The notes under the pieces were generated by a model. It searched no databases, was not told the DNA's origin, and was given only the letters and a program-made list of their open reading frames with translations. Source: Candidatus Desulfofervidus auxilii (GTDB lineage Bacteria; Desulfobacterota; Desulfofervidia; Desulfofervidales; Desulfofervidaceae). Taken from it: a stretch of DNA of 64,000 bases. The DNA lies in assembly GCA_030262725.1 (NCBI GenBank), contig JAJSZS010000010.1:1-64000 (forward strand), given 5' to 3'. A program made the translations under genes and the position numbers. Within the stretch, counting starts at the first letter, position 1. Each line of letters begins with the position of its first letter. This document shows, one piece after another, positions 6,784 to 15,178 of this stretch.

Positions 6784-8601
6784 CTAACTGCTCTTAGTTG
6801 GGGCAACCCTAGCTACGCCCACGGGTGCCTTTATTTCCTCTACAACAATATTCTTTTCTACTTCGGCTCGTTGGATCTGTTCTTCAGTAATAGAAGAAAG
6901 ACCTGCCTTAAAGCAAAGTGCCCACATCATCACAATTCCTATTAACCACCAGACAATCTGCCATGCCCAAAGTGGAGGAAATCCTGCAAAGGAAAAGGCT
7001 TTGTTTCCTAATATGGCAAAAGGCCCAATAGCAAAGAGATACCACAAAGGTACCCATACTTTCATAACCTTTCTCCATTTTTTCTGAGACTCTGTAGGAC
7101 TATCAATACTGTCTAACCATTGACGAATTTCTTTCTGACGTTCCTGAATTTCTGGTGAGTCCTTTATTCCCAAACCACGACAAAGATATGCGACTACTAA
7201 GGCTGCAAAGATTCCCCAACCAGCGCAATGAATAGTAAGTGGATATTTCCATACATTATAAGTTAAGAATATTGCGATCATTCCTGCTAACACTCCAAGG
7301 GCTGCACCTATGCCTGGAAACCTAAATCCCCAAATAGTACCTAAAAGAGGTAAATACATAATAAATCCAAAAGCAGTAGCTAATCCTCCTAACATAACGA
7401 GAGCTGCTTTGGAAGTTAATCCTACACCTAAAGCAACTGCTGTGATAAGTACTGCTAATAGTCTTGAAGTCCAAATCTGTTCTGCATGTCCTGCATTGGG
7501 TCTGATGAATCTAAAATAAACGTCTCTACATATAATAGTAGCACCTGTTCCTACATAAGGAGCAGCAGTAGAATGCATAGCAGCAATTGCACCGATAAAC
7601 ACTAGACCTAACCAAAAGCCAGGAATATAAGTACTCATAAGTTGGGGAACCAAATCTTTATCTGTGCTTATATTTAAGACATTTAATACATCAGTAAGCA
7701 ATCTTCCTCCCATTCCTTGAATGGCAGTGAAGAAAAACAAAGCAAATCCAACAACAAAAGTGGAAGCAAATGCCTGCTGCCATGGAAATGGTCTAGGATC
7801 CTTATTACCAAATTGCCACATAGTAAAAGCAGGTGAAGCTTGAATACCCATTAAAGCAAACATATAAGTAAGGATCATCACACCTGTCCAAATGGTTTTT
7901 CCCCAAGTAAATTCTATCATTGATGGAATTTCTAAGTATTTTTTAGGAAGTACAGAAAGTTTTTCAACAAAATCTGTCCAACCGCCAAATTGTTTTAATA
8001 CAAATGCTCCAATGATGATAATGCCTGCTACTAATAATATACATTGTAACATTCCTACCCAAGTACTCGCTCGCAAGCCACCTGCAGCTACATAGAATAA
8101 TACTACTGCAGCTAAAAATATTGCACCAAGCTCAAATGGAAATCCTGTAACCCAGTGAAAAAGGGCACCAGCAGCCATAAATTGAACAGCAGAATAAAAG
8201 CAAGAATAAAGAAAAGCAGTAATAACTACTAACCATCTCATAGCTTCATTTCCATAATAATAGGCATACATATCACCTGGAGTAATAAATCCATACCTTT
8301 TTCCTAAAAGCCACACCCTCTTTGCAAAGAAGGTTCCTGAAATAGGAATAGTTAGAACATAAAAAGAGGCAAATGCATAAGGTAAACCATCTCTCCAGAT
8401 AAGACCAGGATGACCAATAAATGTCCAACCACTAAAGGAAGCAGCAGTAGCCGCTAACAGAAAGGCTATCATCGGAATCTGTCTACCTGCAATAGTATAC
8501 TGAGCTGTTGTTTTTGCTTTAATAGCTCCTTCTATACCCCAATAAATACAATAGATAATGTAAACAATAAGCATTATCCAGACCCATGTTACACCACTCA
8601 T
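6784..8601 (-). CDS. sodium:solute symporter (SSS family)
   Basis: A 605-residue protein with about 13 hydrophobic segments. Near the N-terminus it reads YTIAGRQIPMIAF and AATAASFSGWTF, typical of sodium:solute symporters for acetate, pyruvate or other organic acids. A cytoplasmic linker (about residues 480-515) and a charged C-terminal tail follow the core helices. The ATG is preceded by AAAGGAGGG. It heads the run with the 28-residue protein, two DUF294 proteins and an exonuclease, an arrangement that suggests regulated carboxylate uptake. The substrate cannot be read from sequence. Confidence 0.88.
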   Translation of the reverse strand: MSGVTWVWIMLIVYIIYCIYWGIEGAIKAKTTAQYTIAGRQIPMIAFLLAATAASFSGWTFIGHPGLIWRDGLPYAFASFYVLTIPISGTFFAKRVWLLGKRYGFITPGDMYAYYYGNEAMRWLVVITAFLYSCFYSAVQFMAAGALFHWVTGFPFELGAIFLAAVVLFYVAAGGLRASTWVGMLQCILLVAGIIIIGAFVLKQFGGWTDFVEKLSVLPKKYLEIPSMIEFTWGKTIWTGVMILTYMFALMGIQASPAFTMWQFGNKDPRPFPWQQAFASTFVVGFALFFFTAIQGMGGRLLTDVLNVLNISTDKDLVPQLMSTYIPGFWLGLVFIGAIAAMHSTAAPYVGTGATIICRDVYFRFIRPNAGHAEQIWTSRLLAVLITAVALGVGLTSKAALVMLGGLATAFGFIMYLPLLGTIWGFRFPGIGAALGVLAGMIAIFLTYNVWKYPLTIHCAGWGIFAALVVAYLCRGLGIKDSPEIQERQKEIRQWLDSIDSPTESQKKWRKVMKVWVPLWYLFAIGPFAILGNKAFSFAGFPPLWAWQIVWWLIGIVMMWALCFKAGLSSITEEQIQRAEVEKNIVVEEIKAPVGVARVAPTKSS

Positions 8602-8735
8602 CGCACCCTCCTTTAGAAGTTTTATTTTTGTTTACTTAATCAAAATACTCCTGTCCAGATCCGTGCAGATGAAAGGACTTTTTTAAAGATAGATGGCTGC
8701 CTTAGACATATGAAAGGTATTTTAAATATTTTTCA

Positions 8736-8763
8736 TTGACAATGTTAAATGCCTTATGTTAAT
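8736..8763 (+). promoter_or_regulatory. candidate promoter of the HepT-like gene
   Basis: A perfect TTGACA at 8736-8741 is followed after 16 bases by GTTAAT (8758-8763), placing the start of transcription within a few bases of the ATG at 8774. No ribosome binding site precedes that ATG. The -10 match is only moderate. The rest of 8602-8773 is AT-rich intergenic DNA between divergent genes. Confidence 0.4.
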
Positions 8764-8773
8764 GTGGTTTTAG

Positions 8774-9220
8774 ATGCATAAAAAAGTATTGTTTAATCGG
8801 ATTGCTTGGATAGAAAAAAATTTAGAAGGAATACGTTCACTTCCTTTGGAAAGTTATGATGTATTTATGAAAGACAAACGTAATATTCGAGTAGCAGAGT
8901 TTTATTTAAGAAAAGGTCTTGAAGCTGTGCTTGATCTTGGTAGATATATTTTAATAAATGGTTTTGGAATACAAGTTTCTAAATATGAGGAAATAGCTGA
9001 AAAATTAGATGAAAATGGAGTTTTATCAAAAAAAGATGTTATATTGCTTAAAATTATAGCTCATAAATGTTATCAACTTGTTTATTATCGCTCTGAAATT
9101 ACAGAAAAAGACATATATGAAATGTGTAAAGAAGAATTAGAAAAACTTTCGCGTTTAAAAGATGCTTATTCATATTGGATAAAAGCTAATTTTGAAAAAA
9201 TAGCAGCAACATTACATTAA
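8774..9220 (+). CDS. orphan HepT-like HEPN (DUF86) protein with degenerate active site
   Basis: This 148-residue helical protein aligns with HepT/DUF86 proteins (LRKGLEAVLDLGRYILINGFG, then a region ending DIYEMCKEELEKL; LRKGLEAVLD and GRYILINGFG are the useful anchors). Where active HepT has R-N-x3-H, this one reads KCYQLVYY, so both the catalytic Arg and His appear to be replaced. No MntA partner is adjacent. It may be a non-catalytic HEPN protein that binds RNA or a partner. It converges with and overlaps the HD gene by four bases. Confidence 0.7.
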   Translation: MHKKVLFNRIAWIEKNLEGIRSLPLESYDVFMKDKRNIRVAEFYLRKGLEAVLDLGRYILINGFGIQVSKYEEIAEKLDENGVLSKKDVILLKIIAHKCYQLVYYRSEITEKDIYEMCKEELEKLSRLKDAYSYWIKANFEKIAATLH

Positions 9221-9768
9221 AGTCCTAATTTATCTGCAATTTTTTGCATAGCTTTAAGAGCAATATCTACAAATTCTTCAAGTGAAAGCCCTAATTCAAC
9301 ACAAGTTTTAATTTGTTCTCTATTAGCACCTGCTGCAAATCCTTTTTCTTTAAATCTTCTTAACACAAAATCCTTATCTATTTTTGATAGCTTTTTTTCA
9401 GGTATTATTAAAGCACAGGCTACAATAAGACCAGTAAGAGGATCTACTGCATAAAGTGCTTTATCTAATTTTGTTTTTCTTGGAAGGTTATGTATTGGAT
9501 TGTGCACTTTTACAGCATAAACCACATCTTCAGGTAAACCCATTTCTTTTAATATTTCTGCTCCTACTAAACTGTGTTTTTCAAATTGATCTTTTGTTTC
9601 TTCATAATCAATATCATGCAAAAGACCAGCTAATCCCCATTTCTCCTTATCTTCATCAAATCTTTCTGCCAATGCCCTCATTACTGCTTCAGTGGCAAGC
9701 ATATGTTTTATAAGATTTTTATTTTTTACCCGCTTTTTTAATTCAGAAAAGAATTTCTCTCTATCCAT
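9217..9768 (-). CDS. HD-domain (HDIG) phosphohydrolase
   Basis: A 183-residue stand-alone HD protein. The metal ligands are visible as KHMLATEAVM near residue 20 (first His), LLHDIDY near residue 50 (the HD pair) and KHSLVGAEIL. This is the HDIG subfamily common in thermophiles and anaerobes, usually annotated as a predicted hydrolase of unknown substrate. The stop overlaps that of the convergent HEPN gene. Confidence 0.8.
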   Translation of the reverse strand: MDREKFFSELKKRVKNKNLIKHMLATEAVMRALAERFDEDKEKWGLAGLLHDIDYEETKDQFEKHSLVGAEILKEMGLPEDVVYAVKVHNPIHNLPRKTKLDKALYAVDPLTGLIVACALIIPEKKLSKIDKDFVLRRFKEKGFAAGANREQIKTCVELGLSLEEFVDIALKAMQKIADKLGL

Positions 9769-9789
9769 ATGTCTTTATTTAGGACAAAA

Positions 9790-10833
9790 TTATTTTATTG
9801 TCAAATTTAAAATAGCTGATATAACTGCTTTTGGAGAAATTGTTTTTAAACATGCTTTATATTCTTGATTAAGGCAAAATTCTTGATAACAACCTCGGCA
9901 TTTAAGATCTGCTGGTGCTTCAAAAATAATCTTTCTTTCTGTCCATGGGCCTGCTAAGTGTGAGAAAGTAGGGCCAAAAATACCAATAACAAATGTACCA
10001 ACAGCTGCTGCAATATGAAGTGGCCCTGTATCATTTCCCAAATATAAATCGCAAATTTTACAAATTCCAGCAAATTCTATTAAATTAAGTTCTGTTGTTG
10101 CTATTAATGGTTTAAAATTTATTTGAGAAATAATATCTTTTATTAAATGAGTCTCATTTGGAGCTGCTATTAAAATTATATCATATCTATCTTTTACTGC
10201 ACTGATTACTTTAGCAAAATTTTTTGTTTCCCATTGTCTTAAAGGATTACGTGCTCCTGGATGAATGAGAAGTTTTCTTTTAGTGTTATGAAGTTGAGGA
10301 AACCTTTGATATAAATTATTTAAAATATGATCTGGAATCTGAATCTTAATAGAGGTGTCATGGATTTTTACCCCCAATTCTTTTAATAAATCTAAATGAT
10401 ATTCTACCATGTGTTTTTTATTTATTTTTGCATTTACTTTATGAGTATAAAGAAAACGCCTAGGTTTATGTTCATTATCATAGCTAATTCTAATTTTTGC
10501 TCCTGAAAGGAATGAAATAAAGGCAGGTCTATCTGCATCTGTTAAATCAATCACTGTATCAAATTTTTTTTTCCTAATATTTTTTATAAATTTCAAAAAT
10601 CTTAAAAAACCAAATCTGCTTTTTACTTTTTTTCTAGGAAATGTTAAAACTTCATTTACCAATGGATTTAGATAAAAAAAATCCTCTGTGCCTTCATTTA
10701 CTAAAACAGAAAGTTTTAAATGTGGATAATTCCATTTTAAATTATTTATTACTGGTAACATCCAAATTGAATCGCCAATATAGCGAAGTTTCATTAATAA
10801 AAGTTTTTTAGTATTTTTAAGTAGATCTTGCAT
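9790..10833 (-). CDS. GT9 glycosyltransferase, heptosyltransferase family
   Basis: A 347-residue GT9 enzyme. MKLRYIGDSIWMLPVINNL at the N-terminus and GNDTGPLHIAAAVG near residue 270 are the ADP-heptose:LPS heptosyltransferase signatures, with LIHPGARNPLRQW between them. It probably adds a heptose or related sugar to the LPS inner core at the cytoplasmic face of the inner membrane. The start has no ribosome binding site but a well-placed promoter. Five glycosyltransferase genes cluster here. The exact acceptor is not determinable. Confidence 0.87.
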   Translation of the reverse strand: MQDLLKNTKKLLLMKLRYIGDSIWMLPVINNLKWNYPHLKLSVLVNEGTEDFFYLNPLVNEVLTFPRKKVKSRFGFLRFLKFIKNIRKKKFDTVIDLTDADRPAFISFLSGAKIRISYDNEHKPRRFLYTHKVNAKINKKHMVEYHLDLLKELGVKIHDTSIKIQIPDHILNNLYQRFPQLHNTKRKLLIHPGARNPLRQWETKNFAKVISAVKDRYDIILIAAPNETHLIKDIISQINFKPLIATTELNLIEFAGICKICDLYLGNDTGPLHIAAAVGTFVIGIFGPTFSHLAGPWTERKIIFEAPADLKCRGCYQEFCLNQEYKACLKTISPKAVISAILNLTIK

Positions 10834-10840
10834 ATTTAAT

Positions 10841-10869
10841 TTTTTATTCTCTAAAATAGAGTTTGTAAA
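10841..10869 (-). promoter_or_regulatory. candidate promoter of the GT9 gene
   Basis: On the minus strand TTTACA (10869-10864) and TAAAAA (10846-10841) are separated by 17 bases. Seven bases separate the -10 from the ATG at 10833, so transcription would begin at or within one base of the start codon, predicting a leaderless mRNA. Confidence 0.4.
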
Positions 10870-10879
10870 GGAGAGAAAA

Positions 10880-11959
10880 ATGAAGATACTTCATCTTGAA
10901 GGTGCATTAGGTTGGGGTGGTCAGCAAATAAGAATTTGTAAAAAAATTAAAGCATTAAAAGAAAAAGGATATTGGATTGCATTAGGAACCTTTCCTGAAA
11001 CAAAAATTTTTTATAAAGCTAAAGAATTTGATATTCCTGTTTATCATCTGCCTTTAAAAAAGAAAGATTTAAAGGGAATCCCTGCTCTTTTAAACTTAAT
11101 AAAAAAAGAAAATATTAATATTATTCATACTCATACGAGTTGGGATACATGGGTAGCTAGTATAGTGAAATTAATTTATCCCAAATTTGTCTTAATTAGA
11201 ACAAGGCATATCTCTACACCTGTTGGTAGAAATCCTTTAAGTTGGTTACTTTATAATGTTTTTTCAGATTGCATTATTACTACAGGAGAATTTATCCGTA
11301 GGCAATTAATTGAATATAATAAATTTAATCCTAAAAAAATTATTTCTATCCCTACAGGTGTAGATCTATCTATATTTGATCCAAAAAGAGTAAAAGGTTC
11401 ATTAAATAAAAATGGTTTTTTAATAGGCATGATTTCTGTTTTTTTAGAAGAGAAAGGACATAAATATTTTATTTTAGCTGCTAAAAAAATCTTAAAAGAG
11501 ATACCTTTTGCTAAATTTTATATTATAGGTGATGGAAGCAAAGAAGCAAAAGAAATGATTGAAAAACAAATATATTCTTTAAACTTAAAAGAAAAAGTAT
11601 ATATGCTTGGGTTTAGAGAAGATATTCCACAAATTTTAGCCTCATTAGATATATTAGTACATCCTTCTTATGGTAGTGAAGGAGTACCACAAGTAATTTT
11701 GCAAGCATTAGCAATGAAAAAACCAGTTATTGCTACTAATGTAGGTGGGATCCCGGAAGTGATAAAAAATAATGAGACTGGTTTGCTTATACCATCAAAA
11801 GATGTAGATGCTATTGTTAAAGCAGTGATTGAATTATATAAAAATAAAAATTTAAGGGATTTTTTAGGTAAAGAAGGAAGAAGATTAGTAGAAGAAAGAT
11901 ATTCATTTGATAAAACAATACAAAAAATTGAAGAAATTTATAAAATTTACTCAAAATAA
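10880..11959 (+). CDS. GT4 glycosyltransferase
   Basis: A 359-residue GT-B enzyme with the N-terminal glycine motif EGALGWGGQQIRICK and a C-terminal GT4 donor site: EEKGHKYFILAAKK, then HPSYGSEGVPQVILQALAMK with the conserved E-x7-E. It transfers a sugar from a nucleotide donor, probably to LPS or another surface glycan. AAAGGAGAG precedes the ATG. It is transcribed divergently from the GT9 gene across a 46-base gap. A convergent 63-base gap after it has only a weak hairpin. Confidence 0.85.
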   Translation: MKILHLEGALGWGGQQIRICKKIKALKEKGYWIALGTFPETKIFYKAKEFDIPVYHLPLKKKDLKGIPALLNLIKKENINIIHTHTSWDTWVASIVKLIYPKFVLIRTRHISTPVGRNPLSWLLYNVFSDCIITTGEFIRRQLIEYNKFNPKKIISIPTGVDLSIFDPKRVKGSLNKNGFLIGMISVFLEEKGHKYFILAAKKILKEIPFAKFYIIGDGSKEAKEMIEKQIYSLNLKEKVYMLGFREDIPQILASLDILVHPSYGSEGVPQVILQALAMKKPVIATNVGGIPEVIKNNETGLLIPSKDVDAIVKAVIELYKNKNLRDFLGKEGRRLVEERYSFDKTIQKIEEIYKIYSK

Positions 11960-12022
11960 ATATCTAAAATTCTTTGGGTAAAGAACCTGATATGTATTTA
12001 GTTACAAAAAGAATTTTAAGTT

Positions 12023-13135
12023 TCATTTTAAGGCATCATTTTGAATCTTTTCAATCTTATCTACAATAGTTTCTACAGAAAAATTCCTTTTAACAAAATC
12101 ATAGGCATTTTCTATCATTTCTTTTGTTTTTAAAGGATTATTTAAAATAAAATCTATTGCCTCAGCAATGGCTTTACTATTATGTGGAGGGATTAATATA
12201 CCTGTTTTTTTATTTAAAACAAATTCTGGTATACCACCTATAGATGTAGCAATTACAGGTTTTTTCATAGCAAATGCTTCTAATATTACTCTCCCAACAG
12301 ATTCTACATCAGTAGAAGGTAATACCAAAATATCTATTGTTGACATAATTTGAGGAATATCTTTACGAAAACCTGTAAAAATTATATTTTTTAATCCAAA
12401 TTTATTTACTAAATCTTTAAGTTCATTAATTCGAATTGATGACTTATCTGTTTCCCCACCAACAATTAAGAAATAAATATTTGGTCTATCTTTTAAATAA
12501 TTTGCTGCTTCTATAAAGTATTTATGTCCTTTTTCTGGTCTTATCTGAGCAATAAGGGCTATTATAGTTGCATTTAATGGAATGTTAAATTCACTTCTAA
12601 TATAATTTCCATTTATATTTGGATTAAATTTTTCAAAATCTATACTTGCTGGAATAACTTTTATTTTTTTAGGATTTATTTTATTATTTTTAATAAACAT
12701 CTCTTTAATCATATTGCATCTTACAAGAAGATATTTGCATCCTCTTTTATAAATAAAGGAACGATGCCATTTAGAAGGAACTGGATTAATTATATCTCTC
12801 CATCTTAAAATAGGGATATTAGAGTTTAAAGTTGCCCAATAAGATATCCAATGGTCCTTTGGACTATGAGAATGGATAATTTCTATATTATGTTTTTTAA
12901 TTATTTTTCGCATTTTGATTATAGAGAATAAATCAATAGTATTTTTAAAAGGTAATTGATAAAAATTTAATTTAAATTGTTTAATAATCTCTGCCAAAAT
13001 TTTATTTTTGGAATTTATAATTAAAATTACAAAATGCCCTCTTTTTGCTAATTCTTTTGCCTCTAAAACCATTTCATATTCTTGACCACCAAAATTTGGG
13101 CTAGCCTCTGTTTGAAGAATGTTCATTTTTTTCAA
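12023..13135 (-). CDS. GT4 glycosyltransferase
   Basis: A 370-residue GT-B fold enzyme. ASPNFGGQEYEMVLEAKEL begins the acceptor domain, and RPEKGHKYFIEAANYL followed by PSTDVESVGRVILEAFAMK gives the donor site with its two conserved glutamates. It resembles the neighbour at 10880-11959, suggesting related surface-glycan roles. The gene overlaps the preceding GT2 gene by 35 bases and is the last of a long co-directional series running from the trp leader. Confidence 0.85.
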   Translation of the reverse strand: MKKMNILQTEASPNFGGQEYEMVLEAKELAKRGHFVILIINSKNKILAEIIKQFKLNFYQLPFKNTIDLFSIIKMRKIIKKHNIEIIHSHSPKDHWISYWATLNSNIPILRWRDIINPVPSKWHRSFIYKRGCKYLLVRCNMIKEMFIKNNKINPKKIKVIPASIDFEKFNPNINGNYIRSEFNIPLNATIIALIAQIRPEKGHKYFIEAANYLKDRPNIYFLIVGGETDKSSIRINELKDLVNKFGLKNIIFTGFRKDIPQIMSTIDILVLPSTDVESVGRVILEAFAMKKPVIATSIGGIPEFVLNKKTGILIPPHNSKAIAEAIDFILNNPLKTKEMIENAYDFVKRNFSVETIVDKIEKIQNDALK

Positions 13136-13883
13136 TTTCCCAAAGTTTTACATATTTTAAAAAAGTATAATATGCTTGTTCAGTAGAAAGTATAAGTCCA
13201 TGAATGCCATCTAAAAAACCTTTTTTAAAAAAATACATGCGTAAAAAAGCAAAAAAAGGATGTGTAATTAATTGATGAGCATGAAATTTTTTCCCTCTTT
13301 TATGCATCTCCTTTGCCATTAACTCTGAATATCTTTGCGTTTTATAAAACATTTCTTTTATCTGTAAACATGTTTCATGTTCAATATGTCCTTTTAAAGT
13401 ACCAATCTTTGCCTTATTATAAAATTCAAAGTGATCATGTGCTAAATAATCTGTATATTCTCCAAATCCTTTTCTGAAAAGTTGTGTTGAGCGATAATCA
13501 GGATACCAACCACAATGCTTTATCCATTTTCCTAAAAAATAACTTTTTCTAGGAATCCTAAAACCATCATAAGGAGGGTCTTTTTTTAAAATTTCTAATA
13601 TTTCTTCTTTTAACCTATCTGTTACTCTTTCATCTGTATCTAAACTTAAGATCCAATCACCACTAGATTTTTCAATTGCAATATTGCGCATTCTTCCATA
13701 GCCCATAAATGGATAATCAAACACTTTTAAATTAGGATACTTAGAACAAATCTCTTTTGTATTGTCTGTACTAAAAGAATCTATAACAATAATCTCATCA
13801 GCCCATTTTACACTCTCTAAGCATTTTTCTAACTTATGAGCCTCATTAAAAGTAATCACATTTACTGATAGTTTCTTCATCAT
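13101..13883 (-). CDS. GT2 glycosyltransferase, WaaE/KdtX-like
   Basis: A 260-residue GT-A enzyme. It opens with LSVNVITFNEAHKLEKCLES and ADEIIVIDSFSTDNTKEI, and the metal-binding D-x-D region is SLDTDERV. The order and spacing match the LPS core beta-1,4-glucosyltransferase family (WaaE, formerly KdtX). It overlaps the preceding GT2 gene by 38 bases and the following GT4 gene by 35, so the three are probably co-translated. The sugar donor is inferred, not proven. Confidence 0.83.
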   Translation of the reverse strand: MMKKLSVNVITFNEAHKLEKCLESVKWADEIIVIDSFSTDNTKEICSKYPNLKVFDYPFMGYGRMRNIAIEKSSGDWILSLDTDERVTDRLKEEILEILKKDPPYDGFRIPRKSYFLGKWIKHCGWYPDYRSTQLFRKGFGEYTDYLAHDHFEFYNKAKIGTLKGHIEHETCLQIKEMFYKTQRYSELMAKEMHKRGKKFHAHQLITHPFFAFLRMYFFKKGFLDGIHGLILSTEQAYYTFLKYVKLWEIEKNEHSSNRG

Positions 13884-14673
13884 TTTCTCCTTTTACAATA
13901 CCATTTTTACAAAAATATCCATTGGATGTTAAAGTCTTAGCTAAAAGGGCATCATTTTTACTTAATCCATCTCTTGAATAAGGTGGATGCCATAAATGGA
14001 AACAGATGGCCAAAAAAGGGTGTTCTTTACGATAAAGCCCATATTTATAACATCTTATTGCCAATTCTGTATCCTCTCTTCCCCATCCTTCAAAGTCTTC
14101 ATTAAATCCATTTACTGCTAATAAGTCTTTTTTAAAAAAAGCCATATTACATCCTTTTATTCCTTTAATTTTCCTGTGTTTAAATGCAGGAAATTTTTTA
14201 AAACGAAATATATGGTGTGTATTAGAAATCTTTCTTTTTAAACCTGCCCATATTAAAAAAGAAAAGGAATTTGCTTCAAAAAAAGAAAATTTTGGTTCTA
14301 AATCCTTACTTACCAATACCCTTTTACCTTGAACAAAACAATTTTTTTCTGCCAAAAATAGATGATCAGAAATAAAGTATTTGTTTGGGATGCAATCACC
14401 ATCTAAAAAAATAATATATTCTGAAGTAGCTAATTTAATAGCTTTATTTCTTATCTTTGCTGCTCTAAATCCTTTATCTTCCTGCCATACATGCAATACT
14501 TTAAATGGCGATTTTTTTATAAAATTTTTAATTACTTCTTCTGTTTCTTTACCAGAACCATCATCAGCAATAATGACTTCATCTGGCAAATGGGTTTGAA
14601 AAATTAATCCTTCTAATACCCTTTTTAAGGCTAATGGACGATTATATGTGGTTACAATGATTGAAACTTTCAT
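13846..14673 (-). CDS. GT2 glycosyltransferase with galactosyltransferase-like C-terminal region
   Basis: A 275-residue GT-A enzyme. VSIIVTTYNRPLALKRVLEG, then IIADDGSGKET and FLDGDCIP give the nucleotide-sugar and D-x-D sites. The C-terminal GWGREDTELAIRCYKYG is the acid/base region found in galactosyltransferase-type GT2 proteins. It overlaps THEP1 upstream and the WaaE-like gene downstream. It is likely another LPS or capsule enzyme. Confidence 0.82.
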   Translation of the reverse strand: MKVSIIVTTYNRPLALKRVLEGLIFQTHLPDEVIIADDGSGKETEEVIKNFIKKSPFKVLHVWQEDKGFRAAKIRNKAIKLATSEYIIFLDGDCIPNKYFISDHLFLAEKNCFVQGKRVLVSKDLEPKFSFFEANSFSFLIWAGLKRKISNTHHIFRFKKFPAFKHRKIKGIKGCNMAFFKKDLLAVNGFNEDFEGWGREDTELAIRCYKYGLYRKEHPFLAICFHLWHPPYSRDGLSKNDALLAKTLTSNGYFCKNGIVKGENDEETISKCDYF

Positions 14674-15178
14674 ATTTATAATAATTTCTTATTATTCTTG
14701 GTAAGTCATCTCGATTATTTATGTTTACTTCTATTAATTTTATTTGTTTAAGCTTTTTAATGTCTTCTATAAAAGAATCACCTTTTATAGCAATTGTGCC
14801 TAAAAATAAATATTTTTCATGTAATAAATCCCATATAAATTTTTTAAATCTTTCTGAAAGACACTCCATCTTTCCTATTTCATCAATGATAACAATTTCT
14901 TCTAAAGTAGGTTTTAAACTCATTAATACCTTTTCAAGTGCCTTTATATCTACTTTATATTTGCTCACCTTAAATGGTGTTTTAAAATTAATATGGCTAA
15001 AAATAATCTCTTTCCCATCTAAAGTAACTAATTTAAATCCTACTCTTTTACCTTTTTCTTTTATTTCTTCAGTATAAAATCCACATAATTTATAACCATC
15101 TTTTTTAAACAGATTTATAACTTTTTTAATAATAGTTGTCTTTCCAATACGTGGTGGCCCTGTTAATAAAATCTTCAT
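14642..15178 (-). CDS. THEP1 family nucleoside-triphosphatase
   Basis: A 178-residue P-loop NTPase with Walker A GPPRIGKTTIIKK at the extreme N-terminus and Walker B EIVIIDEIGKMEC near residue 98, the THEP1 hallmark. THEP1 proteins hydrolyse NTPs and are common in archaea and thermophilic bacteria; a role in RNA or nucleotide metabolism is suspected but not settled. It overlaps the tRNA nucleotidyltransferase gene by four bases and the GT2 gene by 32. Confidence 0.87.
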   Translation of the reverse strand: MKILLTGPPRIGKTTIIKKVINLFKKDGYKLCGFYTEEIKEKGKRVGFKLVTLDGKEIIFSHINFKTPFKVSKYKVDIKALEKVLMSLKPTLEEIVIIDEIGKMECLSERFKKFIWDLLHEKYLFLGTIAIKGDSFIEDIKKLKQIKLIEVNINNRDDLPRIIRNYYKYESFNHCNHI

